DNA of 64,000 nucleotides from assembly GCA_024704765.1 (NCBI GenBank), contig JAKMXF010000110.1, forward strand, positions 124,001-188,000. The letters are read 5' to 3'. Both the position numbers and the translations under genes were made by a program. This document shows positions 1 to 12,500 of this stretch, one piece after another. The DNA is from Oopsacas minuta (Eukaryota > Porifera > Hexactinellida > Lyssacinosida > Leucopsacidae). Numbering within the stretch: the stretch's first letter is position 1; the number at the start of each line of letters is the position of its first letter. The notes under the pieces were generated by a model, which was given only the letters and a program-made list of their open reading frames with translations, was not told where the DNA came from and ran no database searches.

Positions 1-1567
1 TGACATACGACTAAGATATTGAGAAGTGGGTTGGATAGGAATGGAACCTGCAGTAGCACCGAATTTCTTTTCCAAACTCTTCTGCACACTGTCTAACAGA
101 GCATAGTTAGAATCACGCTCGTAACGCATAGTCATACGTCCAAAACTGACATGATTCAGATTCTTCAGCCATTCGAAATACGAGACAGTAACGCCTCCAG
201 CATTTGCATACATATCCGGTATCATCAGGACATTCTTAGACAGGAGTAGATCGTTAGCTTTGGTTGTGGTAGGTCCATTCGCTCCTTCTATGATTATCTT
301 AGCTTTGATAGAGTCAGCATTACCCATATGAATAGACTTCTCAGTAGCACATGGCACAAGAATGTCACACTCCTTGTCAAATAAGGACCCCTCTACAAAC
401 TCACCACCAGAGTACCCGGATACACCTCTGTTCTTCTTCTTGTACGCAATTATATCATCAGGATCCATTCCTTCCTTATTGTAGATTGATCCGTCATACT
501 CCATCACTCCCACTAATTTACAGCCAGCTCTGTGTAAGTAACGAGCAATGTAAAAGCCTACATTACCAAATCCTTGTACGATAAAGCTCTTCCCAATGAA
601 GCCTGGCACTACGTTTATAGAAGACATGAATTCAGGATCTTGTATGAAGTTCCTTAAAGCAAAGAATAGACCGAGACCTGTTGCTTGAGTACGTCCATGT
701 ATTCCTCCCTGACTGATTGGTTTACCTGAATGGGAAAAATATAAAATTTTCAAGCTTCTAACTCTCCAGTATAAATATATCACAAATTCATACAAGGGTT
801 TGGGAATTTGGGATATTTGAAGAGTATGTAACTATTCGGATTATTAAGCATTACCTAGAATTATACCAGTTAGCTTAAAATGGCAGTGGTAACTTACCAG
901 TTACACACGCATGTGCATTGATATCCAGATGTCCAGTAGTATGTGCATATGTATCAGCTATCCAAGCCATCTCTCGTTCTCCAGTACCCATGTCAGGAGC
1001 AGGAACATCAATACCAGGTCCTAAGAAGCCCTTCTTTGATAGTTCAATTGCGAAACGTCTTGTCAACCTCTCCAACTCTCCCACTGAGAATTTTCTGGGA
1101 TTTATCTTCACTCCTGCCTTTGCTCCTCCATACGGCACGTCTACTGTTGCATTCTTATATGTCATAAGCGTTGCTAAGGCTTTCACTTCATCTGCATTCA
1201 CATCTTCACTGTATCTACAACCTCCTTTACAAGGAGTTTTATGATGACTATGCTGTGCTCTCCATCCTTCAATATTTATAATAGTTCCATCATCTAGACG
1301 GAGAGGAAACATAACGTTCACAACATTATTACAAGGACGTATAGCATCCAAAATACCGACTATCTCTTCTCTAGGATGTCCTGTTATACGCATTTCATCT
1401 TTGATAATATATTCCTCAGCTTTCTTCAAATACTCTGATACCATCTGACTGAAGCTAGGGTTATCTTCCGGGTTCTGAGAGCTGATGGCACGTGTTTGTA
1501 ATCTCAGATTGGAATGTCTCAGGATGGAGGGACGTGGGATATGGTAGAAAACTTTGCGTAGAGCCAT
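1..1567 (-). CDS. GLUD1: Glutamate dehydrogenase, mitochondrial (3' end beyond window)
   Basis: Catalyses reversible oxidative deamination of glutamate to 2-oxoglutarate with NAD(P) in the mitochondrial matrix. Two exons are visible: 898-1567 (ATG at 1565-1567) and 1-725. Donor GTAAGTT lies at 891-897 and an AG acceptor at 726-727, and the junction reads through as [10 protein letters not shown]. The 465 codons present open with an Arg-rich mitochondrial presequence. They then show the substrate-binding PYGGAKAG segment, APDMGTGE, the Rossmann motif VQGFGNVG and the EGANGPTT signature. The antenna segment typical of animal and ciliate GDH is present ([10 protein letters not shown] through [10 protein letters not shown]). 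The frame is open to base 1, so roughly 60 C-terminal residues are missing relative to animal GDH. No lesion is seen. Identity is very secure; the symbol follows the vertebrate orthologue. Confidence 0.96.
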
Positions 1568-2764
1568 TCTTATTATGCTTATTTAGATAATTTATACACT
1601 AATTCAGGAAACTTACGAAACATGCAAATAAATATTTTGAAATTGTTTAGCTCTTATTCTGTTTGGTTTTGAGATATGAGTCATAGACCAATCCATTTTC
1701 AGGAATAGAATGTGAATACAAATACAAAGAATGACAATTGTTTACTAGGAAAGGGGAGAACTTGTTATTAGAAGTTTGTTTCTTTCCTCTTTATGTATGT
1801 AGGTGCACTACTGCGTATTATGGGAGCAGATTCTTAGTGATAGGACAATTAATGAAAGACGTTTCGTGACAGGACATTTCGTAACAAATAGTAAATAGTT
1901 TGTCGGGCAATTTACTTTGTATTTGTTATGAATTACAAGTTTATTATTCGTTTGGTACAATTACATTTGGATTTGTCAGCCACAAGAAATAAGTAATAGA
2001 GGTGTTTATTTATAAACTGATGTACAAATCCCGTGGAAGGATGGTACCATTTCTTTTGGATGTCATCACCCAGCAATGTGTTGTTCTTTGATAAATAGAA
2101 GGATCAGGGTATATCTGTTGATAAATATGCATTATATATTACCGGGGAGGAAACCTGCAACACATAGGTGCCACGAGAAGAGGAAACACGGATTAGAGAA
2201 ATCAGAATCTGATTGAGGGATATTCGCCAAGGCTAAGATCTATTGTGAGAGGAATTGCTTACAGTTATTATACTCTTCTACAGATTAGATCATATTTGTA
2301 TAATTATAATTAAACTCAATAATAAGTTACACTTATGACAATTTTGAAACACTAATCTCAGGTGACCTTAGCAGTTCAATATTATTCCTAATTAATTGTT
2401 GTTACATGCAAATAAATTGAATATCATTTTCTTCGGCGTCATATTCACATGTCTAAGTATATTCCAGATTAATAAGTTATTGTTGTTGTTGAACATGATA
2501 GCGATCAGGAGAATCATTGATTCTACAGGGTCATTTTGATAAAAGGTCAAAATGTACGCATAAAACATTCTGATTCCAAAGTTAAAATTTTAGATAATCG
2601 CTAAATGTTCACTATATTGTCTCGCAAATAAATAGAAATAATTTGAAAGCAAAATAAATAGAAGATCCCAGATAATATTGATAATATATACAGAATCAAT
2701 GATATTGAAATGAATATAGTTTTATTTGTGTTTACAATGAGATATTGTATTTGAATCAGAAAAA
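1568..2764. other. Intergenic, no gene seen
   Basis: AT-rich spacer between two minus-strand genes. It holds the GDH promoter side (right of 1567) and the 3' flank of the next gene. I see no ORF with family character and no clear repeat. Confidence 0.5.
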
Positions 2765-4867
2765 TTAAATTTCCCGTTTCAGTTCATCAATTTGAGGAGA
2801 GTTTGATATAAAACTATTCTGTAATTCCTTGAGAGGAGAAGAAAACAGAATACTTTCATTACATAATAGTTTGTAATCTTGTGAATCATCTGTCTGGGAT
2901 ATTTGTGAATTTATCCTAGTTACAAACGGTGAATTAGGAATTCCATGTACCATATTAATATTACTACAAACTTGAGGGGTGTCTAATGCTCGATCTTGAG
3001 TAATATCATGACTAATTTGCTCTGGGATACAATGTAAAGAAATAGGTGAAGAAATATCTGCTAGAGCATCGAATCCGGAATTACCAGAACTTTGAGAACA
3101 TTTTTCATTATTCGGTTGAGTAGAGGGCAGAGAGGAGATATTCAATAAAGGAGATTTCAATAGAGAATTTGATTTTTGTGAGGATGTCAGTGATAATAAA
3201 CAATTATTTCCTAGACAAGTGAAAGGTGACTGTTGAGAAGAAATATGGTTCAAGGATTGTGAATTTTGACAGTTGATAAGTGGTTCTTCTGTAGTGCTAA
3301 TTTCTTGTAAAGATATATAGTCAGATTCTTCAAGTTTATCAATCTCTTCAAACTTTTCTAAATCATCGAATGCTTGATCAGTGATTTGTCTCTTCGGTTG
3401 AGTAGGAGTGAATTTATTTGTTCGCTTATCTTTTGATTGAGATGTACTTTCAAGTTTGTCTATATGAATTTCAAATAGATTAACTATACTTTCGTGTAGA
3501 ACATCTTGGGATAATTCTAGATTATCACATGTTAATATATTTAGATAATCAGCCTTTACTTCAGGGTTTTTGCTCCTAACAATAATAGAATTAATTGCAT
3601 TGCTTAATTCTCGTAATAAGAACGAATCGTCCTGCTTGCTCTTGATATTACTCTGATTTCTGAAAAGTTTTGATATCAAACTCTCACAGGAAGATTGTAT
3701 AAAACTCCCATTATCTTCAACAATATAAGTAAGGTTATTTGATAGAAATCTCAACGAATTCACTGTGTTTGTAAATGTTTCACCAATTGAGTCAAGCTCA
3801 AAACCTATAATAAGAATCAAACTATTTTGAGCATGTTGTCCTTCAAAACTAGTCGTGTAATATTGAGAATTAATCATACGAGATGTTTTATTCGAATGAC
3901 TCAATTTAACATCAAACTTGTTCCATTTAGCCCAAGTATTTGGCAGAATTATTGGCGCACAACCTGGTACGTAAGGTAGTGTATTATTAGGACCAACGAA
4001 TAATATATTCACATCCATAAGGTCGCTACCATTTAGCTTACTTCCACTTTTCAGAGGAGGGTATATACAACCTAAAAAGTACATTTTCCAAAAACATTTC
4101 TTGCAATTCTCCACACAAATTGCTTGGGGCTTTGCTAATCGTCTGTAATTAGGTGGAATTATATGAGTATTCATATTGGGGATATGTTCATTGAGAAATT
4201 CATTTACATCATTAGCAAAATATTTCCCTAATTGAAAGTAATTGAAGGGACACAATACACGGGCATGATTCCAATATTCTCTCAAGTTTCCTTGATGTGT
4301 AAATTCTATTTTTGTTGAAAGCTTTGGATTAACAATGGTGTGGAATTGTAGAATATTTTTAAGAGATTTCAAAACTTGTTCTTTTTCTGACAAAGTAGCG
4401 GTAAAATGAGGTAAAATAATCCTAAATGAATTTTCCGTTACGTTGGCCATTTCCTGTGATTCATGCATTTGTACACCATCTTCATAGAGAGCTATCCTCC
4501 TTATCAAGATAGAATTTGGTAGATAGGAAGCAATGAATATGAAACAAGGATGTTGTCTTGATTTAACCTCTTTATAATAATCAATCCATATATTATGTAG
4601 AGTCTTAGAATCCGCGAATATATCAACAATATCATCCACACAATAAGCTTTATTCCAACAAACTTGTGAATACAATTTATTACAAGTAGAAAAGCAGTCT
4701 AGATTCTTGTCTGATATTTCCACGGTTATGTTTGCGTCCTTAAGTGATTGGGTTGTTAGATGTGCTGAACTTAATATGAAGAAGTTTATGAACTCGCTAA
4801 TTGTTGTTGAGATGATATTGTCCTTAGTTGACATTCTAAGATGTATATAGCTAGTTTTGGTTAGCAT
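2765..4867 (-). CDS. Unrecognised 700-aa single-exon protein
   Basis: Intact ORF of 700 codons from the first ATG at 4865-4867; a second candidate ATG lies 11 codons in (MSTKDN). The first 430 or so residues look globular, with hydrophobic strands (for example NSLILIIGFELDSIG) and a Cys cluster (CVENCKKCFWKMYFLGC) that could bind metal. The last 230 or so are Ser/Gln/Asn-rich and look disordered, with repeated SP, TP and SQ sites (SLLKSPLL, SSPLKELQNS) that would suit phosphorylation by CDK or ATM-type kinases. There is no signal peptide or membrane segment. The layout of a folded N-terminus plus phosphorylatable tail recalls replication-initiation or checkpoint adaptors such as MTBP or Treslin, but I see no decisive motif and do not assign it. 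Confidence 0.7.
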   Translation of the reverse strand: MLTKTSYIHLRMSTKDNIISTTISEFINFFILSSAHLTTQSLKDANITVEISDKNLDCFSTCNKLYSQVCWNKAYCVDDIVDIFADSKTLHNIWIDYYKEVKSRQHPCFIFIASYLPNSILIRRIALYEDGVQMHESQEMANVTENSFRIILPHFTATLSEKEQVLKSLKNILQFHTIVNPKLSTKIEFTHQGNLREYWNHARVLCPFNYFQLGKYFANDVNEFLNEHIPNMNTHIIPPNYRRLAKPQAICVENCKKCFWKMYFLGCIYPPLKSGSKLNGSDLMDVNILFVGPNNTLPYVPGCAPIILPNTWAKWNKFDVKLSHSNKTSRMINSQYYTTSFEGQHAQNSLILIIGFELDSIGETFTNTVNSLRFLSNNLTYIVEDNGSFIQSSCESLISKLFRNQSNIKSKQDDSFLLRELSNAINSIIVRSKNPEVKADYLNILTCDNLELSQDVLHESIVNLFEIHIDKLESTSQSKDKRTNKFTPTQPKRQITDQAFDDLEKFEEIDKLEESDYISLQEISTTEEPLINCQNSQSLNHISSQQSPFTCLGNNCLLSLTSSQKSNSLLKSPLLNISSLPSTQPNNEKCSQSSGNSGFDALADISSPISLHCIPEQISHDITQDRALDTPQVCSNINMVHGIPNSPFVTRINSQISQTDDSQDYKLLCNESILFSSPLKELQNSFISNSPQIDELKREI

Positions 4868-7256
4868 CAATAACAAATCTAGACTAGTCTAATATAAACT
4901 CGTACATGGAATTTCTGAAGCGAAAATTCTGATATTCTTAACTCCAGGGGCGACGAATTTCTCAAAGTAACCTCTTAATTAATGAAACTAAATTTCAACA
5001 GGCTAACATTAGCCCAAATACTACCATGTTAACCCTGTAACAAATCTGTCCGTATCCAAAGTAGTAAAATATACATTATCAAATGAATAATATCATTATT
5101 AGAACCTTCAAACATTTCAATATCATTAGACAAGTTAATATGATATAACGTCAGAGTTTTCAACTACACAATACTATCAAATGTCATTAATTATAATTAT
5201 CAGATTCTATATTAAGATTGGTAGCAATAGCATAAATATATTGACTATCGTAGATTTATGAGTCAGTGTACAGGTATATAAACAACCATATAAACATTGT
5301 AATTGCACTTAATTGTAGTGAAATCAGTACGTATTACATATGGCTAATGGGTAGTGGTTCCGTGAGTTTCGAGAAATATCTAGGAAACAGTTAATTACGA
5401 GGGGTTGATAAGTATGCATGATGGGTCAATGGATCACACGTGTGTCAAAATGGGTCAGCGATGGTGGCCCATGGTCCACTCTGGGTACCATAGGGAACTA
5501 TTATTCAAGTTATTAATCAATTAATATAACGTTGCCTGTTGTCGCAACGAAATCAAACAACTTAGTATGTATATCTTAAAATAATTAATACGTACATAAC
5601 TTTAATCATTACACACTTCATGATAAAGTTAATAGTGAATAGAATAGTTTTGCTCACTAAAAGAAATATATTCATTAGAAATGTTGACTAAGTTATTGCC
5701 TCCATTCCATAAAATCACTAACCGATATTAGTTAAACCTTAGAATAATATAAATGTGATTTTACATATCTTATAAGTATCACAAATAATTATTGTATGTA
5801 TAATCAATGAATGATACAAATTTGATGAATGGATAAAAATAATCCCATATGAATAGGATTCGATACTTTATATCATTTAAATAGTATAGTAGCCCAGACT
5901 AGAATAATCAACCGATGTATGCTCCGAATAATTGCCCCTGAAGGAGCAAAAGTAAATAATCGCCGAGTAATAAGGCGAACCATAGCAATATGTTAAACGG
6001 AAATTAAGTTTATTAACAAATATTCATATACGTACGTATGATCAATTCCTGTCACATTGAAGCTCAAGTGACGGCGATAGTTACTTCGATATGACCGATG
6101 AAATATGCAGTATGTTATTTTTACGGTTTGGAATCAGATTTGTACAATTTCAGACTTCTATTTAAAGTATCGTAAAAAGAGTACCACAAGGAGCCGGGAG
6201 AGGGGCCAAATATTCAATAATTTTCCATTACGTAACGTTCGTTTGAACGATCCCATTGTTTATATGCTATCAGAGATTATAGAAATATAAGTAAATAGTG
6301 ATTTCCATGTGGTCTAGTGGTTAATTCATTACCAATGATATCCATTTATAATTCATTATCTAAAGAAACCAAAATAAATTACATAATTGATTTAGTCACG
6401 TTTCTAGATCATACGGATCGGTAGAATGACAAGCAATTATAATGAAATTCGGGTCGTTAGTTCTTACAGCTATTCATGGAACAAATCATCACTGATTTTA
6501 AGGTGGGTTGGGAGAGGGGGTGATGACTCTACCCTGTATTAGGGGGAGTAACTTTCGGCTGCAGGTCTTATTTTTGTATAAAAAAACTATAATCACATCG
6601 CTCTACTTATTTCTTAACTAAACTAATACTGTAATACGTTTGTAATTTACCTTACTTTCTCGAGTAGTATCCCCTACTTGAAAAATCATCAATCCAGAAT
6701 ACTCACCCCTTCTCCAAGGAGAGCTAAAAATAAAGCGCAGGGGGTAGTATTAAATACGGTATACCTGGCCAAAAAGAAAGATAGATGGTACAATTGTACC
6801 CCTTGCTTCCGTATTGACCTGTGGGTATTATCTTTTCCATTCTAATCCTCCAACTTAAATAGCACACAAAATTATCAAATAAATACGAGAAGTCAGACTA
6901 CTGATAGATAAGATGCAAAAACAAGGAAATTGATAGTATTTACATGAATCCACCAATATCAAATTTAAGTCAAAATAAATACTGTCGAGAGTTACCTAAT
7001 GGTTGACAATTCAAAGATAAGCTACTATGTAAAGATAGTATAGAGTAAAGATTGAGGCAATAGCAAGTATTACCCTAATAGAGTAGTATAGCAGGTTCTC
7101 GAATTACTCGTTGGCTATGTACATATCTCTAAGTATGCACATAATTTCATATAAATACATATATTCATATTTAATATCCTACGAAAAATTATCTGTAAAA
7201 AGCAAATTGCAAACATCGATCAACTAGAGATATATTTCATAATCCAATAGAAAATA
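4868..7256. other. Intergenic, one degenerate TIR-element remnant
   Basis: 2.4 kb of AT-rich DNA without a convincing gene. At about 6041-6180 there is a degraded copy of the short repeat family seen in the CDC37 introns (family C): a 'cct gt..at.gaag' start, then 'gatatgaccgatg', a 'ggtttggaa' segment and 'tttgtacaatttcagac'. The right end is lost. The 61-codon ORF across it (6105-6290) is a by-product of the repeat. The ZIP promoter must lie near the right end. Confidence 0.45.
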
Positions 7257-8351
7257 ATGGCGGAAATTCATGATCACGATGATCACCATGACGAATTGCT
7301 TAATATAACCTCTACCAATTATACAGGTATCAACCTCAACAGCCCAGAATGGATTGCCATACGCGTTGCATTAGCTATGAGTACGCTAATTGAGGTCTTC
7401 GTAGCTGCATTTATTATTGACATCCTCCATCGCAAAAAGTTAATATCTGAAAGTATATTACGTATCATAGGCTCGTTAACCGCAGGACTCATGCTGTCTG
7501 GTGGCCTAGTGCATATTTATGCGGAAGCAATGGAGCATTACGTAGAGACCACAGAACACCCTGATTATTTTCTACCATTCTTGATCGGGGCTATCACAAT
7601 CCTTTGTCTTATTGTCGTTGATAAGGCGATTAAAGTCGCAATGGACGAACGGAAGCACTATATAGAACGTAGAACAGGAAGAGCTATGGTTGAAAAGAAT
7701 GAAATAAAGGAAATTGAATTGAAGACAGGGGGCGAAGAGAATGAACCAAAGGGTTTCAATGAAGAAAATGTACCTTCAGCAGAAAACGAATACACAGTAC
7801 AAGAGACTGATACAAACAACATACAAGGACATGGACATTTTGACATAGCATTAGGAACGGATAAATGGTACGTAGCGATTTTATTCCTGGTTGCTATAAG
7901 TTTGCATTCTATCTTCGCAGGACTCGGATTTGGTACAACAAAAAGCTTAAATATTATGTTACAAATATACGCATTCATTATCCTACACAAAGGTCTTGTA
8001 GCTGCTAGTTTATGCGTTGTCATGATAAAGCACAAGAATGTGTTTACAACAACTCGATTTTATCTGGTGGTTTTTACGTTCGCACTGTCTACACCTATAG
8101 GTTCATTTATCGGGATAGGAATATCAAATATTAACACAGAGTTTGAACTTGTAGAGGTTGTGTTTAATTGCATATCAGCTGGTACATTCCTGTATCTAAG
8201 TCTTAGAGAATTGACTGCTATGTTCTTCGACGAGGCAGAAAGAAAATGGTGGGTTGATGTTCTAAAGATAATCGCGTTTATTATAGGGTTCGGTTTTCTA
8301 ACTGCATTGGCTGTATGGCATCCACATGAAGCAGACTCACACGACCATTGA
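7257..8351 (+). CDS. ZIP family zinc transporter (SLC39A1/2/3-like)
   Basis: 364-aa multi-pass membrane protein that should import Zn2+ (or related divalent metals) into the cytoplasm. About eight hydrophobic segments are seen: near residues 32-57, 66-90 and 104-124, then five from 205 to 352 after a long charged cytosolic loop (125-200). Family hallmarks are GGLVHIYAEAMEH in the third segment, SLHSIFAGLGFG in the fourth, ILHKGLVAASLC in the fifth and STPIGSFIGIG in the sixth. The His and Gly in the fourth and the HK in the fifth are the transport-site pattern. His-rich patches at the N-terminus (HDHDDHH), in the loop (GHGH) and at the C-terminus (HEADSHDH) are likely metal-handling. Single exon, ATG at 7257. 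Subfamily I fits best. Confidence 0.88.
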   Translation: MAEIHDHDDHHDELLNITSTNYTGINLNSPEWIAIRVALAMSTLIEVFVAAFIIDILHRKKLISESILRIIGSLTAGLMLSGGLVHIYAEAMEHYVETTEHPDYFLPFLIGAITILCLIVVDKAIKVAMDERKHYIERRTGRAMVEKNEIKEIELKTGGEENEPKGFNEENVPSAENEYTVQETDTNNIQGHGHFDIALGTDKWYVAILFLVAISLHSIFAGLGFGTTKSLNIMLQIYAFIILHKGLVAASLCVVMIKHKNVFTTTRFYLVVFTFALSTPIGSFIGIGISNINTEFELVEVVFNCISAGTFLYLSLRELTAMFFDEAERKWWVDVLKIIAFIIGFGFLTALAVWHPHEADSHDH

Positions 8352-9536
8352 GTACCCACATTTCCATGTTAAATGAATACATTAGGTATTACATAATATA
8401 AGTTTAGAACATAACGTATTTTCTTTGTACTCTGTAACATGCTATATTTACATGGAAATGTATTACATTACAAATAGTCTGTGCTGTGCTCAAATTGTTC
8501 AAATTGTTGTACCAATTATTATAGTGCAATGATGAATGTATTATGTATAATTGGCATATGGGAGGGGGGGAATGGGGCCATATGTGTAATTGTGTATACG
8601 TGAAAGTGGAGCTCAGTGTTATGTATTTTTGTTCTTTTCAAGGGGGGCACGCCCCCCTGACACCCGTGTAAATGCCGCATTGCACCGGACGCGACTGATT
8701 TTGGACTCCTTGACCTGATAATTATTTCAGGATGTCCAATATTTTCGTCCCCTAATGTACTTCATGTTCTATCGTCTAATCCTATGGATAAATTCTGAAT
8801 AATTATCCTACAATTACCCCTGTCTAACTTTTGATACGAAATCTCTAGTATGATTAGAAAAACAGACCAGAAGGTGTGAAATATCATTAATCATATGATA
8901 AATCATTTAGATATAGATTTGAAAGTGTCAGCTCAATTAAATTATTGAGTTGACCGCATCAAATTATTGTCTTAGAATTGTTTAGTTTTTGGTGTGTGTT
9001 GTACTAGAATATCATTACTTACAGGATAAGCAATACGTACATAGTGAAACCAGATGCCAGCAGGCAAGTAAAATACGTACAAACAATAGAGGCAGAATAA
9101 TATTAAGATTAAGATTGAGCTTTAGTTATTAAATTAAACTGATGGAGTAAAAGAGTAATTCAGTGAGTCACAATAAACTCAAGAGTTCAACTCCAAATGA
9201 ATATACACAGACTAAGTGTCTGTTTTAATCTGGAGAACCGGATATTGATATATATATATATGTATATACGTAAAATTAAATCACCTACATATGTAGACGT
9301 GTTCTATTGCAGAGTCCTGACAAACCAATTGTACAGATTTGTAGTGGTAGGTAATTGATGCATGGCTGTAATGAATACGAATTTAATGAAATAAAAAGAA
9401 TATTATGTGTAGTCACGAAGTTCCCGGTGTAGTCTAGGGAATAAATAGAAAATAATATGAATGAATTCTTATCTGTGCATTACTATAAATGTGTGTGTAA
9501 ATATCTTGTGATTGAAGTGATGGGGTGTATTAGAAA
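8352..9536. other. Intergenic, small GC palindrome
   Basis: No gene seen. A short perfect hairpin with arms AGGGGGGC/GCCCCCCT lies at about 8641-8658 in otherwise AT-rich DNA, followed by a GC-richer stretch to about 8700 that may be a transposon remnant. A short TA run lies near 9248-9262. Confidence 0.4.
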
Positions 9537-12500
9537 TTATTGTGAGTTGTTGTTGTTGACTATTTCATTAGTTGAGCTTTCTAACAGTGTGTAAGCACGT
9601 TTTAGCGACTCTATCTGTTTGATAGCCACTTGGTTGTTTGGACTCCGTGTGCTGTCAGAGTGTATTAAAATCTGGTAGCAAGTCTCTTTAATATGGTTAG
9701 CAAATTTCTAAAAGAGATAGACAATGAAGCAATTATTAATTATCATCCTTACGAAACTACGTAATACTATTACAAACTTTGAAAGGTTTGGTATCAGCAG
9801 TGTGTATAATACAGGCTAATCCAATGATTGAGTACGGTACATCTAGAAAATCAGGTCTGTACATACAGAAGCAAGATTTGAGTGCACTGAGGGAGAGTAA
9901 CTTCTTACGTAATCCTCTCTCTATCTCTAGAACTGGTATAATGTACTCTATGAATTCCATTGGTGTAGATAGTTTAGAATATTCCCAGCCAAGCTTCTTT
10001 GCAACCTACAATATAGTGGAAATCATTAATACGATTAAATCGGTATTAATATAATCTGAGAGGTTATATAAAAAGCAATACTACATTCATAATGCTTTAG
10101 ATCATTACATACTAACCGATGTACATTTTATACGAATATTTTATCGTACAATTAGTACAATAATAGGAAATCCGTTTCGGAGAACGTACGTATTAAGCCG
10201 AGTACTACTAGCTACCGTATATTTAAAACAGAATGGTAAAAGTGGAGTAGAATTAGTAAATTCAGACACTATAAGATGAAATTCGTAAAGAGTTCAAAAT
10301 TAAACAAGTTTATTCCAATAAATTGAAATATTATTGGATAAATATTGATAATTCACTCTTTAACAATAATTATAACAAATAATATATTATAAAGACATTA
10401 GTTTACAATTAAGGAATACTAGTGTAATTAGCGTAGTGTACCTAGGCCTGGGAAATAATTAATCTCTAGCTATGCCCCTGCTGTAAGTCATTAGAAAATT
10501 CCCATAAATATAGTGATATAATAGTGGTAATAAATTCATGACGAGTTTGACAGAATTCCTCCAGTCTACTTTATATATATAAAGGGAACAAGATATCTAC
10601 TAAAGATTAATTAAATAATACTAACAAATAATTCCATTTTAATGTTCACTACTGCCAAGCTCATACAGAAATGGAATTGAATGGGAATAATAGCCATTCA
10701 GGAAGAAGAAGAAACACAGAATACTAATATGATAGTTGTAAACAAAGAGCATTAAAATAGACATAAAAATATAACACAAACTCAAACAATCCTGGTAGGT
10801 AGATAGTGCCTCAGTGATTTCGTACATCTACACCAACAGTAATTCCGTCTGTATATTTTTCGGCCTTGACAACAACAACTTTTAAATCTCCTTTGGAGTT
10901 CACTTTAGCCTGTAATTTTATTTTCTTGTCCCCCGCACGCATACTGTCCATATCTATCAGGTTATGATCCTTCATTTTCACATTCGCAATTTCCCAATCT
11001 TCCATTGGCATAACGTCATCAGTCCTAGCTCTCTTTTCCAGTTCCACTCATGATAATATTTAATGGGCAATTTTATTAAAATATGTTTTCGAAAGGCAGT
11101 TATATACTTGCGTATTACAATGTAGATTGCGACTAGAATTTGAGATTATTTCATCTCAAAAATATATTTCTAATTGAAGGACATTTATGTATTCTAACAA
11201 AGGAGAATATGTAATCTCAAAAACTAGAATTTAGCACACAGAACAATATACAATACCTTCTTACATATATCATAACATATGTATCAGATAACGTAGTATA
11301 CGTAATGTCACTAAGAAATTCTTCTTAGACCTCTAGGTCAGGATTTCTCAAACTCACATGTGGTATGGCCACATTGTTCGGAAAACTTGTATCATGACCA
11401 CACCTTAGGTCGACATATTTGGAAAGGTTTGGCCATATTTGGTTATGTTTGGTCAGCGAACTTCAACTTAACCAAAAATCTAACTTGTATATGGAAGATG
11501 TCGACTATATAATTAATAGGGATGAATGAAATAATACAAAAGTATAATTCTATTTCAATGCTTGCAATTGCACGATGTATACAGCTAGAATTTGAGATGA
11601 TTTCATCTCAAAAATACATTTCTAATAGAAGGACATTTATGAATTCCGATAAAGGATAATATGTCATCTCAAAACTTTGTATTTTTTCTATGATTTTGGG
11701 CTCTTAATTTTGATGTGTTGATTGTTGCAAATAAGTTCCGAACAGTCATTCTTTGTTTATAGGTTGCCCTGTTAACAAATTGTTACAAATAATAACGAAC
11801 AAGATGAAAAAACACTTTGATACGAAATAAAGTAGTGTCTAGGATGCCGACAGTTTGAAATTTCCTTTATTCTTGAACTTTTCTATTTGTAATATACTCT
11901 TGCCGTAGTAAATTAATTATTTTGTTTGTCTTATCGAATTGATTACGATATACATTAATTATGGTTGTCTACGTGTTTTCCACGCAATATTTGTCTTGTG
12001 ATAAGTTCTGAACTAAGCTTTTGAGTAGGTTGGGATATTGTAAATGGTTCCATACGTATTTATAATTGACCAACAATTCGTCTATCAGCATATTGTAAAT
12101 ATTGCATCCTTACCAAAATGGAATTTGTGTAGACTCAACCGCCTATAAATCCGAATAAGTTAATTAATTAACCTATTAGACATAGCTGGATAGATGTACC
12201 ATCTTCTCCAGGTACATAGGGAAACAATTTTGTGATCTTATTCGTGTCTAATTTACAACAACAAATATTCATATACTCTTAACCTTGTATAGAAAGAAAT
12301 ACACAGCGGCATTTCATTATCTAAATTGCTTTCTACTAAACCTTAAGACATAACATGACAACCACATCCATGCATCTCTTATCAGCAATATTGCTGTTTT
12401 TCTCATTCATTTGTATACTCAATGCCCGAGTACATCCAGTTCCCATCAACGGGACCCTGAAGTACACATGAATGTACCATAGATCCTCTCTTACTGGAAC

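Noticed and set aside
351-584. Plus-strand ORF of 77 codons
   Set aside because: Lies antisense to GDH exon 2, which is clearly coding.
918-1244. Plus-strand ORF of 108 codons over the GDH gene
   Set aside because: Antisense shadow of the conserved GDH exon; no family features.
1800-1930. Possible transposon remnant (cgtgacaggacatttcgtaac)
   Set aside because: No paired end or second copy found in the window.
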